NCBI GenBank assembly: GCA_937928195.1
Contig: CALEYZ010000135.1
Location: forward strand, 1 to 8,715
Origin: an uncultured Limnohabitans sp.
Lineage (GTDB): Bacteria; Pseudomonadota; Gammaproteobacteria; Burkholderiales; Burkholderiaceae_C
DNA: 8,715 nt
Reading direction: 5' to 3'
The translations under genes were made by a program, and so were the position numbers. Numbering within the stretch: position 1 is the first letter of the stretch; every line of letters begins with the position of its first letter. The notes below the pieces were generated by a model. That model was not told where the DNA came from and did no database searches. It was given only the letters and a program-made list of their open reading frames with translations. Of this stretch, positions 1 to 6,395 are shown piece by piece.

Positions 1-1409
1 GTGCCTTCATGGATCATGTTCAGGCGGTTGTCGCGCCAGTACTGCTCGACAGGAAAGTCTCGGGTGTAGCCGTAACCGCCATGAATTTGAATGGCCAAGC
101 TGTTGGCTTCCAGGCACCATTCACTGGGCCAGCTTTTGGCGATGGGGGTTAAGACCTCAAGCAACAAACGTGCTTCATCGGCCGTCTCAAGTGAGCCTGT
201 GTGCTGCTCGTCGACCAACTTGGCGCAATACAACTCGAGTGCCAGCGCACCTTCGCAATAAGACTTTTGGGCCAGCAACATGCGTTTGATGTCGGCGTGC
301 TCAATGATGCGAACCTGCGCTTGCGCAGCATCTTTCACCACCTTTTGTGTGCCACCCGCGACAGGACGACCCTGAGGACGGTTTTTGGCGTAATCCAAAC
401 TGGCTTCATAACCGGCCATGCCCAGCATGGTGGCCGCCAAGCCCACGCCAATGCGCGCTTCGTTCATCATGTGGAACATGTAGCCCAAACCGCGCCCAGG
501 TTCCCCTACAAGATAACCGACAGCACCCGACCCATCGGAGTCTGTGTTGTCTGTTGTAACTTTGAACTTGCCTTCACCGAAGTTCAGCAGCGTGTTGGTG
601 GTGCCACGCCAGCCACACTTGTGGTTCAGACCTGCCAAAGCCACATCGTTGCGAACGCCCGTCAATTGGCCTTCGGTGTTCACCATTTTCTTGGGAACAA
701 TGAACAATGAAATGCCTTTGACGCCAGGTACGAGCTTGCCATCAGGCCCTGGAATTTTGGCCAACACCAAATGGACGATGTTCTCTGTCAGTTCGTGTTC
801 GCCGGCCGATATCCACATCTTGTTGCCTTTGAGGCGATAGCGCGCACCCAAAGGATCTTGCTGATAGGCTGCGCCATCAGGTGTGGCGCGTGTCATCACG
901 TCGCTCAATGATGAGCCCGCTTGGGGTTCAGACAAGCACATGGTGCCAGACCATCGACCGGAAAATTCATTCAACGCAAAAACTTCTCTTTGCAACTCAG
1001 AGCCATGTGCCATGAGTAAATTGGCGTTGCCGACCGTCAGCAAGCCAGAGCCCATGCTGACCGATGCCATTGCAAAAAATGTATTGGCTGCAGCCTCCAC
1101 GGTGTAGGGCAACTGCATGCCACCAATTTCATAGTCTTGCGCTGCGCTCAGCATGCCAGATGCAGCGTAAGCTTTCTGCGCATCATGCGTTGCCTGCGGC
1201 AAGATGACTTTTTCACCATCGAAGCGCGGTTCTTCTGTGTCCACCAAACGATTGAACGGCGCATATTTTTCGCGCGCGATGCGTTCGCAAGTGTCTAACA
1301 CCGCATCAAATGTTTCTTGGCTGTGGTCTGCAAAGCGTTCGCGTTGCTGGAGTTGGTTCACGTCCAACCATTCGTACAACAAAAAATTCAGCGTAGTCCG
1401 AAGGCTCAT
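1..1409 (-). CDS. Acyl-CoA dehydrogenase, large C-terminally extended type (3' end outside window)
   Basis: It should catalyse the first beta-oxidation step, FAD-dependent oxidation of an acyl-CoA to the trans-2-enoyl-CoA, in the cytoplasm. The frame is open from an ATG at 1409 to the window edge: 469 full codons and no stop or frameshift. Seen in order: an alpha-helical N-terminal part; the flavin/substrate motif MCLSEPQAGSS (157-167); a beta-domain with KGNKMWISAGEHE (194-206) and LNHKCGWRGTTN (261-272); MMNEARIGVG (314-323); and IHGGYGYTRDFPVEQYWRDN (442-461). The HEG at 467-469 aligns with the YEGT of medium-chain enzymes, making Glu468 the likely catalytic base. The LNHK.G.RGTTN and MMNEARIGVG motifs point to the roughly 600-residue family with an extra C-terminal domain, so about 130 residues should be missing. 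An in-frame TGA lies just upstream of the ATG and no other ATG intervenes, which fixes the start, although the Shine-Dalgarno is poor. Chain-length specificity cannot be told. Confidence 0.93.
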   Translation of the reverse strand, partial: MSLRTTLNFLLYEWLDVNQLQQRERFADHSQETFDAVLDTCERIAREKYAPFNRLVDTEEPRFDGEKVILPQATHDAQKAYAASGMLSAAQDYEIGGMQLPYTVEAAANTFFAMASVSMGSGLLTVGNANLLMAHGSELQREVFALNEFSGRWSGTMCLSEPQAGSSLSDVMTRATPDGAAYQQDPLGARYRLKGNKMWISAGEHELTENIVHLVLAKIPGPDGKLVPGVKGISLFIVPKKMVNTEGQLTGVRNDVALAGLNHKCGWRGTTNTLLNFGEGKFKVTTDNTDSDGSGAVGYLVGEPGRGLGYMFHMMNEARIGVGLAATMLGMAGYEASLDYAKNRPQGRPVAGGTQKVVKDAAQAQVRIIEHADIKRMLLAQKSYCEGALALELYCAKLVDEQHTGSLETADEARLLLEVLTPIAKSWPSEWCLEANSLAIQIHGGYGYTRDFPVEQYWRDNRLNMIHEG

Positions 1410-1427
1410 GGCAAATAGGTCTCAGTC

Positions 1428-1469
1428 GAAATAAAAACGGGCGGCCTGCATGGATAGCGGGTCGCCCGT
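1428..1469 (-). terminator. Rho-independent terminator after the thiolase gene
   Basis: On the minus strand, ACGGGCG (1469-1463) pairs perfectly with CGCCCGT (1443-1437) across a 19-base loop, and the second arm runs directly into TTTTTATTT (about 1437-1429). This is the classic GC-rich stem plus T-tract. It begins 19 bases beyond the thiolase stop codon and ends about 20 bases before the acyl-CoA dehydrogenase ATG. The long loop is less than ideal. The rest of the 79-base gap (1410-1488) shows no clear promoter. Confidence 0.65.
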
Positions 1470-1488
1470 GGAAGCTTAGCGCGTGGGT

Positions 1489-2664
1489 TTAGAGCACTTC
1501 AAAAATACCGCAAGCGCCCATGCCACCACCAATGCACATGGTGACTGCGACACGTTTGGCACCGCGGCGTTTGCCTTCGATCAAAGCGTGGCCAGTCAAA
1601 CGCTGACCGCTCACGCCGTAAGGGTGACCCACAGCAATGGCGCCGCCATTGACGTTGAGGCGATCGGGTGGAATGCCCAGGGTGTCACGGCAGTACAAAA
1701 CTTGCACCGCGAAGGCTTCGTTCAGTTCCCACAAATCAATGTCGGAAACTTTGAGGCCCAAACGTGACAAGGCTTTCGGCACGGCGTAAACGGGGCCAAT
1801 GCCCATTTCGTCGGGTTCGCAACCAGCCACCGCAAAGCCCAAGAAACGGCCCAGAGGTTTCAGACCCCGTTGTTCAGCCAATTTTTCGTCCATCAGCACG
1901 CAAGCACCTGCACCGTCAGAAAACTGGCTGGCGTTACCTGCAGTGACCAAGCCACCTGGCAAGGCTGAGCGCAGGCCAGAAATGGCCTCGACGGTGGTGC
2001 CTTCGCGCAGACCTTCGTCAACGCTGACGGTCACTTGCTTGGTCATCAAACCCATGGTTTTGTCGATGACGCCAGCAGACACTGTGATGGGCGCAATTTC
2101 GTCGTTGAACAAACCAGCGGCTTGCGCGGCACACGCTTTTTGTTGGCTGGCTGCACCGTACTCGTCCATGCGATCACGGCCAATTTTGTAGCGCTTGGCC
2201 ACTTGCTCGGCCGTTTGCAACATGTTCCAGTAAATCTCTGGCTTCATTTTGGCCAAAGACAAATCTTGCAACATGTGCTGGTTCATTTCCTGTTGAACAC
2301 ATGAAATGCTCTCAACACCGCCTGCAACGTACACTTGGCCTTCGCCAGCGATGATGCGCTGAGCCGCCAAAGCAATGGTCTGCAGACCCGACGAGCAGAA
2401 GCGGTTGACGGTGAGACCCGACACGGAAATAGGCAAACCAGCTTTCAATGCAATTTGACGTGCAATGTTGGCACCCGTAGCGCCTTCAGGCGTGGCACAC
2501 CCCATGATGACGTCTTCAACTTCAGCAGCATCAATGCCTGCGCGTTGAACGGCGTGTTGAACTGCATGGCCACCCAATGTGGCGCCATGGGTCATGTTGA
2601 AAGCACCCTTCCAGCTCTTGGCCAGAGGTGTGCGTGCGGTCGAAACAATGACGGCGTTGGTCAT
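1489..2664 (-). CDS. fadA: Acetyl-CoA C-acyltransferase (3-ketoacyl-CoA thiolase)
   Basis: This type II thiolase should cleave a 3-ketoacyl-CoA with CoA to give acetyl-CoA and a shortened acyl-CoA, the last step of beta-oxidation. At 391 residues it has the normal family length. Seen: the nucleophile Cys90 in NRFCSSGLQ; the NEAF motif (315-318); His347 in GGAIAVGHPYGVSG, which fits the thiolase signature; and the proton-donating Cys377 in CIGGGMG near the C-terminus. All catalytic residues are present. The ATG at 2664 follows AGAGG (2677-2673) by 8 bases, and the stop codon of the upstream FadB-like gene lies 15 bases away, next to this ribosome binding site, so the two are probably cotranscribed and translationally coupled. 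A biosynthetic acetoacetyl-CoA thiolase (AtoB/PhaA type) has the same fold, but the neighbours favour a degradative role. The symbol is by role; orthology to E. coli FadA was not tested. Confidence 0.93.
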   Translation of the reverse strand: MTNAVIVSTARTPLAKSWKGAFNMTHGATLGGHAVQHAVQRAGIDAAEVEDVIMGCATPEGATGANIARQIALKAGLPISVSGLTVNRFCSSGLQTIALAAQRIIAGEGQVYVAGGVESISCVQQEMNQHMLQDLSLAKMKPEIYWNMLQTAEQVAKRYKIGRDRMDEYGAASQQKACAAQAAGLFNDEIAPITVSAGVIDKTMGLMTKQVTVSVDEGLREGTTVEAISGLRSALPGGLVTAGNASQFSDGAGACVLMDEKLAEQRGLKPLGRFLGFAVAGCEPDEMGIGPVYAVPKALSRLGLKVSDIDLWELNEAFAVQVLYCRDTLGIPPDRLNVNGGAIAVGHPYGVSGQRLTGHALIEGKRRGAKRVAVTMCIGGGMGACGIFEVL

Positions 2665-2671
2665 ATTGAAT

Positions 2672-2677
2672 ACCTCT
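2672..2677 (-). promoter_or_regulatory. Ribosome binding site of the thiolase gene
   Basis: AGAGGT on the minus strand sits 7 bases before the ATG at 2664. It lies within the 15-base intergenic gap, just past the TGA (2682-2680) of the upstream gene, so a ribosome terminating there would be placed to reinitiate. Confidence 0.6.
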
Positions 2678-2679
2678 GA

Positions 2680-4791
2680 TCAGTTGAATGTTTTGCCGTC
2701 TGCCACCAAGCGGGCAAGCAGCGGAGCGGGTTGCCAGAAAGCGGCATCGTCGCGTGGGTTTTTGGCAAAGCGCTTCATGGCTTCGGCCACGTTGAACAAA
2801 CCAACTTGGTCTGCGTACAACATAGGGCCACCACGGAAGATGGGGAAGCCATAACCCGTGAGGTAAACCATGTCGATGTCGCTGGCCTTGCTGGCGATGC
2901 CTTCTTCCAAAATGTGAGCAGCTTCGTTCACCAACGAGAACACCAAACGCTGCACAATTTCTTCATCAGAAATCTTGCGCGGTGTAATGCCTTCGGCAGC
3001 TCGGTGCTTCTCGATCATCTCCACCACCAATGCGCTGGGGATGGCGTCGCGTTTGCCCGCTTGGTAGTCGTACCAGCCTGCACCTGTCTTTTGACCGAAT
3101 CGGCCCATCTCGCACAAGAGGTCAGCAGTTTTGCTGTACTTCATGCCTGGACGCTCAACATTGCGACGCTTGCGAATGGCCCAGCCAATGTCGTTGCCAG
3201 CCAAGTCACCCATGCGGAAAGGTCCCATGGCGAAACCAAATTTCTCCACAGCCTTGTCGACTTGTGCTGGTGTGCAGCCTTCTTCGATGAGGAAGCCCGC
3301 TTGACGGCTGTACTGCTCGATCATGCGATTGCCAATAAAGCCATCACACACGCCAGACACCACAGCTGTTTTCTTGATCTTCTTGCCCAAAGCCATGACC
3401 GTGGCCAACACATCTTTGCTGGTTTTGGCGCCACGAATCACTTCCAACAATTTCATGACGTTGGCAGGGCTGAAGAAGTGCATGCCGACCACATCTTCTG
3501 GACGCTTGGTGAACGAGGCAATCTTGTTAACGTCCAGTGTGGACGTGTTGGAGGCCAAGATAGCACCGGGCTTCATCACTTCATCGAGTTTCTTGAAGAC
3601 GGCTTCTTTCACGCCCATCTCTTCAAAAACCGCTTCAATGACCAGGTCGGCGCTGCCAATGTCGTCATAGCTCAAAGTGGTTGTGAGCAAGGCCATGCGT
3701 TGCTCGTATTTGTCTTGCTTGAGCTTGCCTTTTTTAACCTGCGCTTCGTAGTTCTTGCGAATGGTGGCGACACCACGGTCCAGTGCCTCTTGCTTCATTT
3801 CCAACATCTTGACGGGAATGCCCGCGTTCAAGAAGTTCATGGAAATACCGCCACCCATGGTGCCGGCGCCAATGACGGCGACAGACGCAATGTTGCGCTT
3901 AGGAGTGTCTTCTGGCACATCAGGAATCTTGGATGCAGCACGATCGGCCATGAAGATGTGACGCAATGCACGGCACTCTGGGGTCCACATCAGGTTGGTA
4001 AAAATTTCACGCTCGAAGACCATGCCGTCTTCGAATTTTTTCTTGGTCGCAGCTTCTACAGCATCCACACACTTGGGGGGCGCTGGGAAGTTTTTGGCCA
4101 TGCCTTTGACCATGTTGCGTGCGAACTGGAAGTACGCATCACCTTGGGGGTGCTTGCAAGGCAAATTGCGAACCAAGGGCAACGCAGAACCATCAGCGTG
4201 TTGTACGGCCAACTCTTTGGCGTAAGCCAATGCTTCAGCAGCCAAAGATTCGGCAGATGTCGCCATGCGGTCGAACAACTTTTGACCGGGCAACATGGCC
4301 AGCATTTCGCTGTTGATAGGTTCACCACTCACGATCATGTTGAGCGCTGGCTCGACACCGATGACGCGTGGCAAACGTTGTGTGCCACCCGCGCCAGGAA
4401 TCAAGCCCAGTTTGACTTCAGGCAAAGCCACTTTGCAGCCCGGCGCAGCAATGCGGTAATGGCAACCTAAGGCCAGTTCCAAACCGCCCCCCATGGCGAC
4501 TGAGTGCACAGCGGCCAAAACAGGCTTGGCAGAGTTTTCGCAGGCGCGAATGACACTCAGCAGGTTGGGTTCTTGAATGGCTTTGGGTGAACCAAATTCA
4601 CGGATGTCAGCACCGCCTGAAAAGGCTTTGCCAGCACCTGTGATGACGATGGATTTGACGGCAGCATCGCTGTTGGCTTGGGTCAAGCCGTCCGTAATGC
4701 CAACGCGGGTTGCAAGTCCTAGCCCATTGACGGGCGGGTTGCTCATGGTGATCACGGCGACATCGCCAATGACTTTGTATTCAGCGGTCAT
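2680..4791 (-). CDS. fadB: Bifunctional enoyl-CoA hydratase / 3-hydroxyacyl-CoA dehydrogenase (FadB-like)
   Basis: It should hydrate trans-2-enoyl-CoA to the 3-hydroxyacyl-CoA and then oxidise this with NAD+ to the 3-ketoacyl-CoA for the thiolase encoded next. The protein has 703 residues from the ATG at 4791. The N-terminal crotonase domain (about 1-190) has the oxyanion-hole stretch KAFSGGADIREF, GGGLE with Glu105, and PEVKLGLIPGAGGTQRLPR with Glu125, matching the two catalytic glutamates of FadB. A linker follows, then a Rossmann domain with GAGTMG (308-313), Asn415 in SNTSTL, His438 in MHFFSPA and Glu450, the expected dehydrogenase catalytic set, and GFIGNR near 484-489. The C-terminal helical domains end in GYGFPIFRGGPM. 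The start at 4791 is chosen because AGAGGA lies 7 bases before it; an in-frame TTG at 4824 would add 11 residues but starts inside the upstream palindrome. The domain order resembles FadB and peroxisomal bifunctional enzymes; a dedicated isomerase activity cannot be judged. Confidence 0.95.
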   Translation of the reverse strand: MTAEYKVIGDVAVITMSNPPVNGLGLATRVGITDGLTQANSDAAVKSIVITGAGKAFSGGADIREFGSPKAIQEPNLLSVIRACENSAKPVLAAVHSVAMGGGLELALGCHYRIAAPGCKVALPEVKLGLIPGAGGTQRLPRVIGVEPALNMIVSGEPINSEMLAMLPGQKLFDRMATSAESLAAEALAYAKELAVQHADGSALPLVRNLPCKHPQGDAYFQFARNMVKGMAKNFPAPPKCVDAVEAATKKKFEDGMVFEREIFTNLMWTPECRALRHIFMADRAASKIPDVPEDTPKRNIASVAVIGAGTMGGGISMNFLNAGIPVKMLEMKQEALDRGVATIRKNYEAQVKKGKLKQDKYEQRMALLTTTLSYDDIGSADLVIEAVFEEMGVKEAVFKKLDEVMKPGAILASNTSTLDVNKIASFTKRPEDVVGMHFFSPANVMKLLEVIRGAKTSKDVLATVMALGKKIKKTAVVSGVCDGFIGNRMIEQYSRQAGFLIEEGCTPAQVDKAVEKFGFAMGPFRMGDLAGNDIGWAIRKRRNVERPGMKYSKTADLLCEMGRFGQKTGAGWYDYQAGKRDAIPSALVVEMIEKHRAAEGITPRKISDEEIVQRLVFSLVNEAAHILEEGIASKASDIDMVYLTGYGFPIFRGGPMLYADQVGLFNVAEAMKRFAKNPRDDAAFWQPAPLLARLVADGKTFN

Positions 4792-4798
4792 GCTGTTT

Positions 4799-4804
4799 TC
4801 CTCT
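4799..4804 (-). promoter_or_regulatory. Ribosome binding site that fixes the FadB-like start
   Basis: AGAGGA on the minus strand lies 7 bases before the ATG at 4791. No comparable sequence precedes the alternative TTG at 4824, so this site decides the start. Confidence 0.7.
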
Positions 4805-4820
4805 AAAGGTGGTGTCAATC

Positions 4821-4848
4821 CCAAAATAGAACGGCCGTTCTATTTTGG
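4821..4848. promoter_or_regulatory. Perfect 28-bp palindrome, probable TetR-family operator for the beta-oxidation genes
   Basis: The left arm CCAAAATAGAACGG (4821-4834) is followed immediately by its exact reverse complement (4835-4848), with no spacer and no mismatch; symmetry fails at the next base pair. It is the main feature of the 136-base gap between livF and the FadB-like gene and ends 29 bases before that ATG. Large, even, spacer-free palindromes with a core like GAACGGCCGTTC are typical operators of TetR-family repressors, several of which control fatty-acid degradation in proteobacteria and respond to acyl-CoA. Assignment to a particular regulator (for example a FadP-like one) is inference; no regulator gene lies in the window. 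I saw no second copy here. A weak -10-like TAGAAT (minus strand, 4857-4852) abuts it but has no good -35. It could instead act as an mRNA hairpin, but no T-tract follows. Confidence 0.7.
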
Positions 4849-4927
4849 CTGATTCTAGAATGTTTCTGAACAGGTGTGTAGGGGAAATGTCGCTCACGGG
4901 ACGATGCTGGTCGGCCCCAATGGCACG
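4849..4927. other. Remaining livF to FadB-like intergenic sequence
   Basis: The 79 bases between the palindrome and the livF stop contain no ORF of interest and no convincing terminator for the transporter operon. A 10-bp palindrome ATTCTAGAAT (4852-4861) is present but short. Any promoter for the beta-oxidation genes should lie here; no hexamer pair is good enough to assign. Confidence 0.4.
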
Positions 4928-5623
4928 TCAAACCTCCAGCCACTCCTTGCGAATGTAAGTGTTCTGAGTCAGCTCCGCGGGCGTGCCTTCAAACACAATG
5001 CTGCCATGCCCCATGACAAGGGCGCGATCTGAAATTTTCATGGCAATGGTGAGCTTTTGCTCAATCAGCAACACCGAGATGCCCCGGTCTTTGAGCTTCT
5101 TGAGGTACTCGCCAACCAGTTCCACAATTTTGGGGGCCAAACCCTCTGTTGGCTCGTCAATGATGATGAGATCGGGGTCGCCCATGAGGGTGCGACACAG
5201 GGTCAGCATTTGCTGCTCGCCGCCCGACAACACACCTGCTTCAGTGTGCTGACGCTCTAGCAGCCGTGGGAACATTTGGTACATGTCATCAAAACTCCAG
5301 CGACTGCCCTTCCCTGTGCCCTTTTGACCCAGCAACAAATTCTGGTGCACGGTAAGTTTGGGGAAAATGTCGCGGTTTTCAGGAACATAACCAATGCCGA
5401 GGTGAGCAATTTCGAAGGCTTTCTTGCCCACAATCGGGCTGCCCTTCCAATCAATTTGGCCTTGGCAATCAACCAAGCCCATGATGGCCTTGGCGGTTGT
5501 TGAACGGCCAGAGCCATTGCGTCCCAACAAGGCCACAATTTCGCCTGGCTTCACATTGAAACTGACACCATGCAACACATGGCTTTTGCCGTAGAAGGCA
5601 TGAAGATTGTCGATGTGCAACAT
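4928..5623 (-). CDS. livF: Branched-chain amino acid type ABC transporter ATP-binding protein LivF
   Basis: This is the second ATPase subunit of a HAAT/Liv importer, acting on the cytoplasmic face with LivG under the LivH-LivM permease pair. The protein has 231 residues, usual for LivF. Seen: Walker A GRNGSGRST (34-42), GIGYVPENRDIFPKLTV (77-92) in the Q-loop region, signature LSGGEQQ (132-138), Walker B LIIIDEP (152-158) with Glu157, and LLIEQK (185-190), where LivF proteins usually carry Gln in place of the switch His. The Walker A lysine is replaced by Arg40 (codon CGT), which departs from the general ABC consensus. The start at 5623 has AGGAGG 8 bases upstream and lies one base after the livG stop; longer readings starting at 5722 would overlap livG by about 100 bases and carry a non-family N-terminus. 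Cargo is unknown; amino acids, short amides and aromatic or other carboxylates are all handled by this family. Confidence 0.93.
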   Translation of the reverse strand: MLHIDNLHAFYGKSHVLHGVSFNVKPGEIVALLGRNGSGRSTTAKAIMGLVDCQGQIDWKGSPIVGKKAFEIAHLGIGYVPENRDIFPKLTVHQNLLLGQKGTGKGSRWSFDDMYQMFPRLLERQHTEAGVLSGGEQQMLTLCRTLMGDPDLIIIDEPTEGLAPKIVELVGEYLKKLKDRGISVLLIEQKLTIAMKISDRALVMGHGSIVFEGTPAELTQNTYIRKEWLEV

Positions 5624-5624
5624 G

Positions 5625-6395
5625 TCAGTGGCCTCCTGCTTGTTCATCGGCCACATGAGAGCCCAAGTAGGCCTCTTGCACCCGTGCGTTGGACCTGACG
5701 GCCTCGGGCGTGTCAAAGGCAATCACCTCGCCATACACCACCACGGCAATTTTATCGGCCAAGCCAAACACCACGCCCATGTCGTGCTCGACCGTCAGGA
5801 GTGTTTTGCCCACAGTGACTTCTTTGATCAAACTGATGAAGCGGCTGGTTTCACTTTTGCTCATGCCGGCAGTGGGCTCGTCTAGCAAAATCACATCAGC
5901 GCCACCGGCAATGGTGATGCCAATTTCCAAAGCACGTTGCTCGGCGTAGGTCAGGTTCATGGCCAGCAAGTCACGCTTCTTGTCGAGGCGAATCATTGCC
6001 ATGTACTTCTCAGCCAGTTCATTGGCGTCCTTCAAGCCCGACAAGAACTTTAAAAAAGTGTACTTGTAACCCAGGCTCCAAAGTACAGCACAGCGCAGGT
6101 TTTCAAAGACACTGAGCTTGGGAAAGATGTTGGTAATTTGAAAGCTGCGCGACAAGCCCATGCGGTTGATTTCGTAAGGGGCTTTGTGGTCAATGCGTTG
6201 GCCATTCAGCAAAATCTCACCGCTGGTGGGACCGAAGCGTCCACTGATCAAGTTGAACAAAGTGGATTTGCCCGCACCATTGGGGCCAATGATGGCCACA
6301 CGCTCACCCGCATTGACAGCCAAATTGGCGCCACGAATGATTTCTGTTTTTCCGAAGTTTTTTCGGAGATCTTTGAGTTCTAGCGCATAAGACAT
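5625..6395 (-). CDS. livG: Branched-chain amino acid type ABC transporter ATP-binding protein LivG
   Basis: This is the first ATPase subunit of the importer, partner of LivF. The protein has 256 residues, normal for LivG. Seen: Walker A GPNGAGKST (37-45), the Q-loop region LSRSFQITNIFPKLSV (81-96), a signature region reading LTYAEQR (148-154), Walker B VILLDEP (168-174) with Glu173, the switch His204 in TVEHDM, and the LivG-type C-terminal tail ending in VQEAYLG plus about ten residues. The signature lacks the second glycine of LSGGQ and differs from the L(S/A)YG(E/Q)QR more often seen in LivG. The ATG at 6395 overlaps the livM stop by one base (TGATG) and has GGGAG 8 bases upstream; a GTG one codon earlier (6398) is possible but closer than ideal to the ribosome binding site. 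Confidence 0.93.
   Translation of the reverse strand: MSYALELKDLRKNFGKTEIIRGANLAVNAGERVAIIGPNGAGKSTLFNLISGRFGPTSGEILLNGQRIDHKAPYEINRMGLSRSFQITNIFPKLSVFENLRCAVLWSLGYKYTFLKFLSGLKDANELAEKYMAMIRLDKKRDLLAMNLTYAEQRALEIGITIAGGADVILLDEPTAGMSKSETSRFISLIKEVTVGKTLLTVEHDMGVVFGLADKIAVVVYGEVIAFDTPEAVRSNARVQEAYLGSHVADEQAGGH
5632..5637 (-). promoter_or_regulatory. Strong ribosome binding site that fixes the livF start
   Basis: A perfect AGGAGG on the minus strand lies 8 bases before the ATG at 5623 and inside the last codons of livG. It selects this ATG over upstream in-frame starts and suggests coupled translation of livG and livF. Confidence 0.75.

Noticed and set aside
201..710. A 169-codon open frame on the plus strand near the left edge
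   Set aside because: It is opposite the acyl-CoA dehydrogenase, whose minus-strand frame is continuous from 1409 to the edge with family motifs.
1..1409. Possibility that the acyl-CoA dehydrogenase is a broken gene, since no complete minus-strand ORF ends in the window
   Set aside because: I translated the minus strand codon by codon from 1409: there is no stop or frame change, so it is simply cut by the window edge.
2731..4470. A 579-codon open frame on the plus strand, antisense to the FadB-like gene
   Set aside because: It lies wholly opposite a gene with intact catalytic motifs. Its product is rich in His, Phe and Cys with no recognisable domain, as expected from reading the complement of a codon-biased gene.
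4792..4824. Longer FadB-like start at the in-frame TTG (4824)
   Set aside because: It would start within the palindrome, has no ribosome binding site and adds a non-family leader, while the ATG at 4791 has AGAGGA at 7 bases.
4852..4861. 10-bp palindrome ATTCTAGAAT near the 28-bp palindrome
   Set aside because: It is too short and AT-rich to be significant alone; it may simply overlap a -10-like element.
5624..5722. Longer livF reading starting at 5722
   Set aside because: It overlaps the livG coding region by about 100 bases; the ATG at 5623 has a perfect AGGAGG and the normal LivF N-terminus.
6352..6366. Inverted repeat CCGAA-GTTTT-TTCGG
   Set aside because: It lies inside the start of livG, has only a 5-bp stem and no T-tract after it on the transcribed strand; it is probably coding chance.
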